A DNA stretch of 64,000 nucleotides from Anoplopoma fimbria. Lineage: Eukaryota > Chordata > Actinopteri > Perciformes > Anoplopomatidae. Each line of letters opens with the position of its first letter. Within the stretch, counting starts at the first letter, position 1. Positions 24,492-59,808 of the stretch are shown piece by piece. The DNA is taken from the NCBI RefSeq assembly GCF_027596085.1, contig NC_072467.1, forward strand, positions 5,236,861 to 5,300,860. The letters are read 5' to 3'. The notes beneath the pieces are model-generated. The model saw only the letters and a program-made list of their open reading frames with translations, did no database searches and had not been told where the DNA came from. The translations under genes and the position numbers were made by a program.

Positions 24492-25640
24492 AGCGAGCAG
24501 CATGTGAATGATTTCAGCCTCATGAGCTTCAACCTTAAAACTTTTAGCAGGAGGTTATGTTTGATATTTGAGTTTGTGTTGGCCTCTACAATATCTACTG
24601 ACTTTTCCAGTCATCAATCTATCTGCTGAGAAGAGCGTCACAACCTTGATGTTAGATGTGGCTATGAACTGTCTATAAGGATGCAGGATTTTTGTTGGCA
24701 TGCTTATTTGTCCTATGCTTGCACAGCACTAAAATAATGCACATAATACTTGAAGTTGTATAGTATTTCACTAGATGTATATCTTAAGTACTGACAGTAA
24801 TCCTGAGCAAAAGCCCTCACTTATTGAATGATTATAAGCATATATTTTTGTTTTGTTTGAAAGAGGCACACCTGACTGAAGGAAGAAATCTCTCATGATG
24901 TCTCTTATTATGTATGTTATATGAAAGACAAAAGTTAATGTTGTTCGTAACATGAAAAATAGTAGTTAGGGTTTGAGAGTAGTTACTACTGTTATTGTCA
25001 TACTATTACAATAGTATAGTACTGTTGCATTGTTATTTTATGGGCCCCTGTTCAAACCAGGAAATATGTTTGTTAATGCATTCATGAATGTTATCAGCAG
25101 CATTTTATCTAATGTTATACTGATCCTTGCCAAAATATTCTTTCTTTGATGCCGCCTCCTTCGCAGGGACGCCAGGGGTTTAATTGTTTAATTGTTTAAT
25201 TGTCAGTGATTCAGCAACTAATCAAGGACACATGAGCAGGGCAGAGGTACTTTGATACAGGAGCTGGAAACCAGGTTGTGTTTGTGCTGGATCCCATCAC
25301 TTCTTGCTTTCCATTAAAGATGCGGTTTTGGTCTAAAAGGGAAAGTCCAGCTTAAAATATACTACTAATGGTTATTTATGTCATATTTGTAAATCTCATT
25401 TTTTTTTTTATTTGTGGATTTGAAAAATGATCTCCTTGAGAAGCAGAGAGACAGAATATAATGATAAAAGTTTACGCTAAAAAAAGATAACAATAAAAAT
25501 GTAATAAGAATAATTGTATTGACTCTACTGTCCAAAATCAATGGCATAATATACATTTATTTATACAGTGGATTTCCCTTTAAGTTAAAGTAAATGTGAT
25601 CTTTGGGATTGTGTCTAATAAAATGTATTTTGCTCCAGTA
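24492..25640 (+). other. kxd1: KXD1 3' UTR with poly(A) signal
   Basis: AT-rich non-coding sequence of about 1.1 kb. AATAAA at 25617-25622 is followed by TGTATTTTGCTCC. The open frames here are short and have no recognisable homology. Confidence 0.6.
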
Positions 25641-26399
25641 TATGAGCAATGAGTTTGACAAACGGTGTCCTTTGATTTAATTTTTTGGGGGATTTACAGC
25701 TACTGTAACAACATTTTATGAACCAAATGTTTTTTAGGTCCTTAAATTCACTAGTAAATTAAATTGAGATGCAAAGAGAAAGATGTTACATTTCAAACAA
25801 CACTTAAATTAAATAACCAGAAAGGTGTACTGTCAAAGTGTCAAAATGTAAGCATCGAGGCAATAAATAGTGTAGATTCAAAGCAGAAATGCCTCACTCA
25901 AAAGCCACAGGAATCACAGTGTGGCAATTAGTTTTCTGGTAACATGATTCATTCAAACATTGTTTGGAAATATGGGCTCCTAAATTAAAACATCAGCTGA
26001 GTTTAGAGGGCATGTATTCTTCAAAACTTGAGTCCAAGCATTCACTCTGAGGTTGTCACAAGAAAAAACACAACATGTCCCTTCTAGGGAGTTACTGTCT
26101 GCTCTGGTTGTGTGTGAGGTCACTATGTGGAGGCCTCCTTCAGTTCGTGCTCAGTACTGGCACCAGGTTACAGGGGCAGAATCAGCCTCATAGAGACCCC
26201 TGTGAGGAGCCTCACTGACGACCTGCGGCGTCCCCAGCTGGTGATCCCGTGGTGGCTAGATCAAAGGTTTTATATAACTAGGGCCCAATTAGCAAACACC
26301 AAACTCCTCTTAACGCCAGCTACACATGTTACACCAAATAACGTCAGTGGTGAATCATTAAAAACGACATGAATGCTTGTGTAACCTGCACGGAGCTGG
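25641..26399. other. KXD1-ERGIC2 intergenic region
   Basis: No gene was recognised. The first half is AT-rich. GC content rises after 26120 as the ERGIC2 promoter is approached. Confidence 0.5.
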
Positions 26400-26831
26400 C
26401 GGTAGAGGGCGCTACGTCAAAATGGGAGCAGCTTTTATTCAGACAGCGGGGTCAACGACACCGTGAGCTAGGCTAGCTAGGTTAGCTAACCCCAACAACA
26501 CACCCACACAGGTAACCGACGTCGTGTCTGGTGATTTATTGATGTTTCACTGTGGAACTAAGCCCTTTAGCTTTGGACTGAGCTGACGGTACACTACGAC
26601 TTAACCGGCCACATGTAGTCGTGTTCCGCCGGCATACTATTTAACTGAGTACGTTAACGTCAACGGTTGCTAACAGCTGTTGTCATGTTCAACGTCAGCA
26701 CAAACAAAAAGCCGTTGTAGACAAACAGAACGTTACACGTCGTCACCCTAAGCGACCAACGGCTGCTGGCTGCTAGGTAACGACCACCGTATGAGGGAGT
26801 CACCTGGAGACGCATCACTGCTGCTCCCACC
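26400..26831 (+). promoter_or_regulatory. ergic2: ERGIC2 promoter and 5' UTR
   Basis: CpG-enriched DNA with AGAGGGCGCTA (26404-26416), a palindromic GCTAGCTAGGTTAGCTAAC segment (about 26472-26490) and a possible donor ACACAG|GTAACC (exon end 26511). The coding start is set by the strong context CCACCATGA at 26832. Exact UTR exon borders upstream of this ATG could not be determined. Confidence 0.45.
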
Positions 26832-29800
26832 ATGAGGAGGCTGACCAAGAAGAAGGCTCTGACTCTGGTGAAGGAGTTGGACGCCTTCCCCAAAGTCCCC
26901 GAGAGCTATGTGGAGTCCACGGCCAGCGGTGGGACAGGTAACGTAGCATGGACACTAAGATGTAGCCTACACTTATCTGGTGACCTACACATCCTGTCTC
27001 ATGTCTCATGTCTCATGTCTCCTGTCTCATGTCTCTCCTGTCTCAGGTCTCATGTCTCCTGTCTCAGGTCTCATGTCTCATGTCTCATGTCTCCTGTCTC
27101 ATGTCTCATGTCTCCTGTCTCATGTCTCAGGTCTCATGTCTCATGTCTCCTGTCTCATCTCTCCTGTCTCATGTCTCAGGTCTCAGGTCTCATGTCTCCT
27201 GTCTCATGTCCTGTCTCAGGTCTCAGTCTCCTGTCTCATGTCTCCTGTCTCATGTCTCATGTCTCATGTCTCAGGTCTCATGTCTCATGTCTCCTGTCTC
27301 ATGTCTCATGTCTCATGTCTCATGTCTCATGTCTCATGTCTCATGTCTCCTGTCTCTGTCTCATGTCTCATGTCTCCTGTCTCCTGTCTCATGTCTCCTG
27401 TCTCAGGTCTCATGTCTCATGTCTCCTGTCTCCTGTCTCTCTGCAGTGTCCCTGATAGCGTTCACTCTCATGGCTGTCCTCGCCTTCCTGGAGTTCTTCG
27501 TGTACAGAAACACATGGATGAAGTATGAGTATGAGGTGGACAAAGACTTCAGCAGGTAAGAGACAAAGAAGTGTTTCATTGTGCTTCAACCACGTGTCTT
27601 CTCTTAGCACAGCCTCAGGTTTTATCATTTTTTCTAAAATAAAATACATAACCCACTTGAAGGATGTTGGTTTAAGCAGATGCTTAAAGTCAGCTGAGGA
27701 ATCAATAACTATCACTTCTTCAAGGTGCAGTCAAGTTCTCGTTGCTTAATCCATGGCTTAGCTAGTCTACATAACAGATATATATATTGGTTACATCATA
27801 TTCACATTCAAGCTCCCATTTCACCACAAATTGTAATAGTTAGTATGTTCACCATCTGCTCTTCTCCGACAGTAAACTGAGAATAAACGTGGACATCACA
27901 GTAGCCATGAGATGTCAATGTAAGTACAACACAAGGCACTTTATTGTATTTGTATTTCATCTCTGTGGTTTTAGAAAGCTGTCATGGGTTTGTTCTTCAT
28001 GTGAATGCAGATATAGGGGCAGATGTCCTGGATCTGGCAGAGAACATGGTTGCTTCTGATGGATTAAAATATGAAGCAGTGAGTACAAGCGCCTTCACTG
28101 TTTTCATTTCATTTTACTGTATTGTTAAAAATGCATCAAATCCCCTTTTCTTTGTGTAACAGGAGACAAGTGCATTAAAGCCTGTCTGACATTGTGTTTT
28201 GTCGCCACTTTAGGTCAACTTTGAGCTCTCCCCGGAGCAAAGATTATGGCACATGTAAGATTCAAGTTTTTAACCTGCATTAACATCTATTTATGAACAC
28301 TCACTAAAGGAATACAGTGTCATGTTCATCCATTATTCATAAGTATTCATGCTATGATGTTTGCATTACAATTAAAACTCTGTTGTCATTTACGATCGCT
28401 GCGCTTCATTTAGTATCTACACATTTACATGTTCAAACCTTTTTTTGTCAGATAACAATGCATTTAATTGTTTTATTTAGTCTATTTCCAAGTGAGTTTT
28501 TGTTTCCTCAATCTTTCTGTCACTCTCTGTTAGGACACTTCTGCACATCCAGGAGCGTCTGAGAGTGGAGCACGCTCTCCAGGATTTACTCTTCAAGGCT
28601 GCGATAAAAGGAGCTCCTCCTGCTCAGGCTCAAAGGTACAGGATCCTCAACATCCTCAAGCTTTTTTCTCTTTGGCACTGATAGATGGTTGAACATTAGA
28701 TTACAAAGATAAACAAGAAGTAGTTTGAAACTCCCATATATTGTGATAAATATATTCCCACCATTTTGTTTTGTCCCTTTTCCCCGTAGCGAGGACAGTC
28801 CCTCTAGCCTTAGTGCCTGCAGGATACATGGACACTTGTATGTCAACAAGGTGGCTGGGAATTTCCACGTTACTGTTGGCAAGTATGTATCTACATGGCG
28901 ATTCAAATTTAGAGATTAAACATTTAGCAAAGGCTGAATGATCCCTGACCTTCTCATCCCTACACAGATCCATCCCACATCCCAGAGGCCACGCCCATCT
29001 AGCTGCACTTGTCAGCCATGACAGTGAGTTCGATATCTTTTTGACAAACCTTTGTTGCACACATTTACTTTACAAATGTTCTCATACAAACAAGGCGATG
29101 ATGTCTATTGTAAATTAAAAGTGTGGTTAAAGTGACGCATGAAGAAAGCACTTGTATTTACTTGAGGATGATTAATAATTGTTTTGATGTGGCGTTGTGT
29201 TACAGCTTATAATTTCTCTCACCGGATTGACCACCTGTCCTTTGGAGAAGTGATTCCTGGGATAATCAACCCTCTGGACGGCACAGAGAAAGTCTCTGCT
29301 GAATGTATGTCTGTGTAAAATCACATTATTATTATTGTAATCCATGCCATTTTGCTGAGCTAACATATAACTTTGGTTATTATCTCCAGCCAACCACATG
29401 TTTCAGTACTTTGTCACCATTGTGCCCACCAAACTGAACACATACAAGGTCTCTGCAGAAACAAACCAGTACTCGGTCACAGAGCAGGTAGGTTTACATT
29501 TTGCACACCTTTTGTACATTTGTGTAGTATTCAATGTAATGTTGCGATGAACATGTTTGTATTCCTCTCTATGCTCTGCAGGAGCGAGTGATAAACCATG
29601 CTGCAGGCAGCCATGGAGTCTCGGGGATCTTTATGAAATACGATATCAGCTCACTAATGGTCAAAGTCACCGAGCAGCACATGCCTCTCTGGCAGTTTCT
29701 CGTCAGACTCTGTGGCATCATTGGAGGCATTTTCTCTACAACAGGTAGATAAACTCTCTAACAGAAACACAGCTGAGGAATTCATCTTTAAAACAATCAC

Positions 29801-30714
29801 ACTTGATCTTTATTATGTTTTAGCTCTTACTTTGAATACTGACGGCTAAATTGCTGCTGCTAATTTTTAAATTGCTTTCCTTACCTCGGGGCAGCCATTT
29901 GGGGCTTTTAATTTATATATTATTAGTATGAAGCTGAACTTGCAGACTGAAAAGGTGGGAAACATAAACATTCCATCACAGATAACATTAATTAACATTT
30001 AATGTTATTCCTGCACCATAATGCAGTTGTGAGCAGGGAATGTTTTGAAAAATGTTCAACCAATTTAAAATCTAGGTAGCATGTAGTTACTGGGCAAAAT
30101 CAGACATTTCTGCAGGTATGCTACTTTTACAGTCATTTCTTAAGCTCCATTTGTTTACACCAAACAGCAGGACTGAATTATTTTACTGTTATCCAATCTT
30201 GTCATCTACTTCAGCAAATCATCTTTTGAGGTGAATTGAGAGTTGTTCTCACACGATTGATTAGGAGATGATTGGAGGAGATGACTTTTCCAAAGATGAT
30301 TGAGTAACTGGCAAGCTCCGAGTTTAAGTTGTAGAGGAACAATTCTGCCTGTAAGAGTAGACCTTCAGTCTTAAAACTGAGCATCAGCAGCTCCAGTAAG
30401 TTGGATCTTTATCTCACCTGCAGGCATGCTCCACGGAATTGTAGGATTCTTGATCGATGTTTTTTGCTGCCGTTTCCAAATGGGCATCTACAGACATCTT
30501 AAGGTAAGCCAATAACATGACCTTTAACCTTGTAGTCACTATTGATTTTCAATTGAAAGGTAACTTTGAGGATGTTTGGAAAATGGCAGTTGCCCTTTTT
30601 TTTTTTAATTGTGATGATTATACATCTTCCGTTCCTCTTTCTCAGGAGGCTCCTCTAAATGAGCAGGAAAACAGTGAAACCTTGATTCCCACAGAAAATG
30701 ACGCTCCATTATGA
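26832..30714 (+). CDS. ergic2: ERGIC and Golgi protein 2
   Basis: ERGIC2 is a two-pass membrane protein that cycles between ER, ERGIC and cis-Golgi with ERGIC1 and ERGIC3. Thirteen coding exons: 26832-26937, 27447-27555, 27873-27919, 28011-28078, 28214-28254, 28534-28635, 28790-28882, 28968-29023, 29206-29304, 29390-29487, 29582-29744, 30424-30503, 30646-30714. They give 376 residues, against 377 in human. The first membrane segment is in exon 2 (SLIAFTLMAVLAFLEFFVY, about 37-55). The luminal domain contains CRIHGHLYVNKVAGNFHV and RIDHLSFGEVIPGIINPLDG. The second hydrophobic segment spans exons 11-12 (about 313-345: LCGIIGGIFSTTGMLHGIVG). The cytosolic tail ends TENDAPL. Intron 1 is almost entirely a heptamer minisatellite. 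Confidence 0.96.
26994..27440. repeat. 7-bp minisatellite (TGTCTCM)n filling ERGIC2 intron 1
   Basis: About 60 copies of TGTCTCA, TGTCTCC and AGGTCTC variants in tandem over about 445 bp, with a few irregular units (near 27034, 27206 and 27355). It leaves only about 56 bp of non-repeat intron at the donor side and ends in CTCTCTGCAG, the acceptor of exon 2. The run has no stop codon in the three + frames. Confidence 0.95.
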
Positions 30715-31385
30715 GAACCCATCATCTCAGCTGTGGCCGACTGTCTCACCATCTCTGCCTAAACCCTCTAGACAGCAACGTGGTTCTGGGAACATGTTTA
30801 CAAGTTGTTTTATTATGGAATACGTCCCTGCTTTGTTCGGAAATATGTAAATATTTGTATTGCTTTTAAATTTTTTATGGGGTGGGTGCAAGTTTCAGAT
30901 ATGACTTTTCATCCACCTTTGAAGGATTATTATATCAATATTTACACTGTCACTTTCACTGGAAAGCTGTACAAAGAGGACGAACGCTAATTATTTACGT
31001 CATGTTTGTGGATCTGACTTCATCAAAATAGATGGTGCCTGGTGTTCTAGCGCCCACGTCACACCCACACAGGTGTTTTCACTTAGTTTGGCTGATTAGA
31101 CCTGTTCCCATGGCGATGTGGTCGACTCATCTGTAACCCTGATTGACGGATAAAACGAGATTCTGATTCTATCATGTAGGTTGTTGACCTCAGAAAAGTC
31201 CCAAAATAGCTCTGCTCAATCTTGAGCTGAAAACGGGCGTAATCAGCTCAATAAAAGAAAACCTGTGTGTGTGTGAGGGGCCGCTAAAGAGGGGTTGTGT
31301 GAAAACATTCTAAGGGTTTTAAATTGTTTAAGTGTGTACAAATATGCGGCTGATTTGTGAAATAAAATCCACTTTAAACTTGATG
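30715..31385 (+). other. ergic2: ERGIC2 3' UTR with poly(A) signal
   Basis: A non-coding tail of about 0.65 kb. AATAAA at 31361-31366 is followed by T/G-containing sequence. The MAGI2 transcript ends from the opposite direction about 350-400 bp further on. Confidence 0.65.
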
Positions 31386-31394
31386 TATGAGTGA

Positions 31395-31672
31395 ATGATT
31401 AATTTCATTATCATAAATAGATGAATATGTTGATTTTTCTATTATGACCAACTAATAGTTTGGTCTATAAAATATTTTTAAAAATGTGAGCGTCAAAGGT
31501 GCTTTTTGACCAACTATCACAAAAAATATTTGAGAATTATATGAAACAGAAAAGCTGCAAAACTATGCAATTAAGAAGCTGGAACCTGAGAACATTTGCC
31601 ATTTTCTTGCTTTTACAAACAACTAACAATTGATTATCAAAATGGTTGATGATTAGTCGAGTGATGGTTTGC
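31395..31672. mobile_element. Degraded non-autonomous DNA element
   Basis: It contains ACTAATAGTTTGGTCTATAA near its start, AAGAAGCTGGAACCTGAGAA in the middle and GATTATCAAAATGGTTGATG near its end. This arrangement is that of an abundant fish repeat whose intact copies have GCTGCAACTAA-type inverted ends, here eroded. A related copy is at 59809-60382. It sits in the gap between the ERGIC2 and MAGI2 poly(A) sites. Confidence 0.5.
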
Positions 31673-31741
31673 TCCAGTCTCACCATCGTGGTTACCAGTA
31701 AAACAATCTCTACAAATGAATATTTTACACCATGTCAAGAG

Positions 31742-31747
31742 TTTATT
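31742..31747 (-). terminator. magi2: Distal poly(A) signal of MAGI2 (candidate)
   Basis: TTTATT on the + strand is AATAAA on the - strand. It is followed on the - strand by a TGGTGT-containing stretch. A second AATAAA at 33545-33550 could give a shorter 3' UTR. Confidence 0.4.
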
Positions 31748-34267
31748 TGACAGTATTTCAGAATATCTTTCAGTAAACAAGTTTTTTGTTTTTTAGCAAA
31801 ATGTAATATATCAGTACTGTCGCATTTCATAAAAATAGTTGTTCACGTCTTTGAAACTACAGTATCAATGATACAGTAAACCATATTTGTAGGAATACAG
31901 CTGTACAAGGTGAATAATACACAATTAACACTACACAGTTATACTTGATCTCAATGGGGGTTTATGAACGTGCCATCCTTCACAGGCTCCAATAAAGCAT
32001 TTTTTATATTTTTTTGTATACAAAATCACTCACAGCAGGCAGGGGGACGTCCTGGACGGAGACAGATGGCTGAATGACATATCAATTGACCTTTCTGAAC
32101 TTTGACATCTCTACATACAGTAAACACATTTCTACAGCCTAAGAGCATGTTCTCATGCTCCTCACTAACATGTTAACCAGATAATCACACGGACCACTGT
32201 TGTATTCAACTTCTTAGGTCTTACTAGTGTTCCAGTTTGCAGGTGCATTGTCCTAGTCAACTAGTTAACCAGTAGGCTTGTACCAGTTTACAAGTACAGC
32301 TATGATGTGCTATCGTGCTGCATTCAGTCATATTGTCACAATGCATTGTGGTACTTTTTTAAAACTCAGCTCCTCCAGCACTCAAAAGCTCTGGTGATTA
32401 ATCTTTAATGATAGCAAACATATTGTTGGGAGAAATGGATGATATCTAAATGTAGAAATGCAGAAAGATTCTTCACCTTGGGTGTCTCAGTGTAATAGAA
32501 GCATGCCTCCACTCTGCCAGTATGAAATATTTGTGAACAAACACAGGTTTCAATCCATTTGTGTTTAACAGATCATCTCAAGTCTTGGGTTCAGATTCAG
32601 TGGCATTGGTTCCACCTGCAACAATGCAAACTCAACTAATGCTCTTTACGGGATAAAGCTGAAATGAGACTCATCTGAAACAACACAAACCACAGTCCAC
32701 TGTGATGATGACCCTGTCTGGATAAATGTTCACAGCTCCACTCTCCCAGATGACTCTAAGAAGAAGATGTAATGCTACAGGCTACATGTTATCCCCTTTT
32801 AAGCACTGGGGACAAGGGCAATCACTGACATTGATAAGAGTGCATCAAGGTAACTGTATATATACTGATTGGTGTTAAGTCAGAAGAAAAACAGGCTCCA
32901 CAACTCAACAGTTTGCTGATATGTGTGCGTGGTCATTTACATCTGTTTTGCATTCAGTTCCCAAAACGAATCACAACGGCAACAGCTCTGCATTAGTTTG
33001 AGTAAGGCACTCCGCCCCACCTCATAACCATCGGCCTCCTCTTCCCCACACCGATGCCCGTCTCCCACAGTGATGTGGTACACTTAGCACAGTAAAAGGC
33101 ATAGAAATGGGAAATATAGACTGGACAAAACTCTTCCATTGAGCATTAAATGAATACAACGAGGCTTATAGTTCTGCACAATGACTGCATGGTTGATTTG
33201 TGATCAAGTTGTGTACATAACTCAGAACAGTATTATGATTTCTTACTAAGCCAACTGTTTTCAGTCACTCAAAAGTTCAATTTGATGAAAAAAAAGAAAG
33301 ATCTTCTCTCTGTCTCACATGAGTACCAACTGGTCAGCTCCACAGAGGATATCCTCTCTAAATTCTACCTCTAAAAGACATGTGAGTCCCTGTATAAAGA
33401 CATGGTGGTTTTTATCCATGCACACGACTGCTGCCTCCCTCAGCGGTCTGGGTTTGGTGACTTGCACAGTCTTTGATATGTAGTAATAGACGAGGCCATG
33501 GAAATAGTGATCCTAAAATACTGCTCCGGTGTTTTTTTTTCTCTTTTATTTACAATGTATCTAACTACAACACTGCCTCAAAAACACCAACAGATATGTT
33601 TTTGAGATTACAAAATGTACATATTTTTCACATCTTTACATTTACAGTATATGATATATTGGTAGGCATGTGAGATCTAACATATGTCGGGTTAACCAGG
33701 CTGTCACTTGGATCAGTGCCATGTCCTCCAGGAGTGTCAGTGTCACTGCCTCCCTCTGACAGATTTGTAGTCTCATTCTTCCCACTGCTTAGAGAAAATG
33801 GAGCAAAAGTAAATCTCTTGGATGCACATATGTCTCTCTCCTGCGAGGAACCTTGTTCCATCTGAGGTTAAGTTGCACAAACCAATCTGAGCCAGATACG
33901 GTCGAGCAGTTAAAGGTACACGTCGGAAAAAAAAGCTCCACTCTGAATCAGACATTGCTGCTCCATCTGTGATCAGAACATTAACTGCCACATCTGAGGG
34001 TCCAAACTGCCTACAAATCCAGGAGTCTCCATCAGAATTTACTGTATGTTACAATAGCTGTGAAGTTCCTCTGTTTTTAAGGTGGTGGGTGTAATATTTA
34101 TCTCGTAAGAACAAATGAAACATAAAATATGATTTTAGAAGTGAATGGAGAAGAAAACAGGACAGCAAGAGAGGGTGAGGGAAATTTACTGCATCTCTCA
34201 GACATCCGATGGTCAACTGAATGAGGAGCCAGACAGTGTGATCCTGTCCAAACCAGCGAGATCCATT
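31748..34267 (-). other. magi2: MAGI2 3' UTR
   Basis: About 2.5 kb after the MAGI2 TAG stop with no recognisable coding exon on either strand. The small + strand frames around 33473-33673 and 34145-34498 have no homology I recognise. Its extent depends on which of the two AATAAA signals is used. Confidence 0.5.
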
Positions 34268-56823
<22,556 letters not shown>

Positions 56824-57139
56824 CTGTAGTTGGGAGAAAACAGACGAGGGAAATTAAGTCAGTTTATGCTGAGAGCAGGAGAAGGAATGTAGACACTAAA
56901 TTGAACCACTGAGGGGAGACAACATGAATCTCAGGGCTCACAGCTAGACGCTCCCAAAGTGCTCCTTTAATAGACAGACAACACTTGGATCTGCAGTGGT
57001 GGCTTCTTCATGGAAACACGAATCACAACACAGGCATTAATACAAAGCAGGGCAGGAGAAAAATAACATTTAAATTGTTTGATACATCTTATTCTGCCTT
57101 CTCTGTCTTTAAGTTTCTTCATTTTGTCGTTTGCACAAA

Positions 57140-57250
57140 TCCTTTCAATTCGATTTTCAATTCAATTTATTTTGTATAGCCCAGAATCACAAAATAACAA
57201 ATTTTCCTCAGAGGGCTTAACAATGTGTACACATGCCCTTTAAGGCCCAA
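57140..57250 (+). repeat. Dispersed fish repeat fragment
   Basis: TTCAATTCAATTTATTTTGTATAGC, shortened here to its key parts TTCAATTCAATTTA and GTATAGCCCAGAATCACA, followed by GGGCTTAACAATGTGTACA. This is the form of a common teleost repeat. It is short and diverged. Confidence 0.5.
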
Positions 57251-57976
57251 TACCTCCTTCACCATACTACTTTCTTTCAACCACCCACTCGTTTTTGCGC
57301 CTTGGATGGCTTCAATGGCTGTCGTGTTAATAGTCTCCTCCTCTCACTCCTCTGGTTCTCTGTTCCCTCCTCACTTCATCCATCCCTTTGCTGATTTAGC
57401 TCTCGTTTCTCCATCGTAAAATATCTGGGTCAAGGCCCTGCTTAAATTCCCGTACTCTATGCTCTATTCTTCCAACTTTTCACTGACACTTATACACCAT
57501 ATACAGTACACTATAATGAGCTCCCTCTGCTGTTGTATACAAAATTCAGTTCAGGTTTACAGCTTTAAATTTCAGTTTTCACTAATAAATTAGGAACACA
57601 TCAAGGGGATTAACCTTGCAATATCAGGCTCTAGCTCAAATACATAAATATACACACACCCACAGCAGTCCTTCTAACTGTTCCCCTCCCAACCAGACAT
57701 ACACTTGATATACAGCACTTCAGATTTGCATTCATCAGCAAGCGTTCTTGAAAGGTTGATCTTGCTCCCTCAAATTAATTCATCCTCATGTCTTTTATTA
57801 AAAAGTATTTTTTCATGAAATTCATGACTATGTCCATGGATAGGCATTTTTCCAAAGGGAAATAAAGCAAACCTGATGAGAGTGGAATAATACTAGTGTC
57901 ATACAGGTTGAAAATGATGACAAATACACTAAGAACAGGGGACTTGGTTGACCCTGAGCTTATTACTAAAACATAA

Positions 57977-58083
<107 letters not shown>

Positions 58084-58304
58084 GAAAGACACACAAGAGC
58101 TGACAACCTTGGTGGTAGAAAAGGAGGTCCAGGTGAGGATAATAGAAATAGCGAGTGGGAATAGGGTGTGAAAAGATTTGTTGGGCGTTGAATCTGTATA
58201 GAAAGGTGTGTGGTGGTGGATGCAGGTGGGGTGGGATGTTTAGGGAAGTTTAGGTGTGATGCTTCCTTTTCTAACCTCCAGCGTGCACAGGTTAATGCCC
58301 TAAT

Positions 58305-58735
58305 TACTAGGGCTAGGCATCAAACCTTAATACCTATCCAAATAAGTGTGTAATTGTCAAGTATCGAGTGTTTGCATCAAATGTCTGGCCAAATTTATAA
58401 TCTTGTGTAACTTTTTTTATACTGGTTTGTGAGGTAGTTCCTGATTTAAATCTAAATTAATATGCAAAGAAAGATCTAATTTGGTTCTAAGTATAGGGAA
58501 AATAAGAACATACTTGGGACAAACTGCCATTCACACCATTTATTTAAGTGAATATTTACTTGGTATGACAAAATAAACCTATGACAACTGATTCGTCATA
58601 CTTGGAAATTCCAGGCCCGCAAAATAAACTATTACCAACATGTTTATGTTTCTCCAAGAAAGGTATCGAAAATAATATTGTTTCGGTATCTGTGAAAACT
58701 CCTGTATTGTACTATCAAAAGTACAGAAAACTTTT
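58305..58735. repeat. Possible dispersed element remnant
   Basis: It opens with TAGGGCTAGGCATCAAACC, followed by AAGTATCGAGTGTTTGCATC. It closes with TTTCGGTATCTGTG, shortly before the next CA microsatellite. The pattern recalls a fish repeat with GTATCG motifs. Limits and class are uncertain. Confidence 0.3.
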
Positions 58736-58770
58736 ATATCCGACCCTTTCAAGTCTTTTCAGATTAGCTG

Positions 58771-58879
<109 letters not shown>

Positions 58880-59283
58880 TCCTCAGCTCCATTATTTTTT
58901 ACAATTATTTGGTCTGCGTGACACTGATACTGTGGCGTCATTCCCTCACGCTGTAATGCAATTACGAACAGATTTGTGATCTTGATATCAATAATCCATG
59001 TGTGAATGTGTGTGTCCCGGCTTCTGAGCATGCTGACTGAGCAGCCCAAGGTGAAAGGGGTGCATGCTGTAATTATCTTTGGTCTGCTTCACTGTTTGCT
59101 CATACCACCTGCACCTCACTGTCATTACCTCAAACGACCCTTCTCATCCTCGAGGCTTTAAAGTCTGATGGATTCACACTTCAAACCACCTTAAATTTCC
59201 TCCCGCCCTGTCCATGAGCCACCTTAAATGTCGGCCTAAGCATTACTACTCGCTTGCCCTCCCTCTAAACTGAAAGGGAGACA

Positions 59284-59297
59284 GTTTCCATGGAAAC
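59284..59297. promoter_or_regulatory. Perfect palindromic RFX X-box
   Basis: GTTTCCATGGAAAC is a perfect 14-bp palindrome and fits RYYNCC-AT-RGNAAC at every position. It is intronic in MAGI2. Function is inferred. Confidence 0.4.
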
Positions 59298-59808
59298 CAC
59301 CAGTGGAAGTCTTTTTTTTTCTCGCCTGAGCTGAGGGCTCTGTCTTGTCTCTATTTCCTGCTGTTGAAATACAGAGAGAGAGAGAGAGAGAGAGAGTGCT
59401 TGTATGTGTTTTTTATGCATTAATATGAGTCTATATTTGTAGTATGTGTGTGTATGTGTGTATTAGATGGCTCAACTGAGTTTGCATGTCTGAATGATCA
59501 TCTTTGAAACTAAATCAAGCACCTCATCATGCGTCTGTATATTGTATGAGCACCGAGAGGCTTGCTTGTGTGTTTGGTTGCTTGTTAATGTGTATCTGTA
59601 TTGGTGCCTCCCTTGACATGAAGTCTAATTGTGATTCCTCTGCATTAGATGACTCATCTTCCCTCTCACACAAAGGTCTCCCTGACCAACAGGCAGCCAG
59701 GAACAAATACAATGAACTCATCTGACTCACAGAAAAAAATACGAACAAACTCAACTCCCAAATCAAAAAACTTCAGATAAAAGAAGACCTGAATTCATAT
59801 TTGCTTAA

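Noticed and set aside
26832..27559. Long Ser/Cys/Leu/His frames in the ERGIC2 intron as a separate repeat-protein gene
   Set aside because: They arise from the 7-bp minisatellite. There is no independent promoter or poly(A) signal. Kept only as a finding on intron retention.
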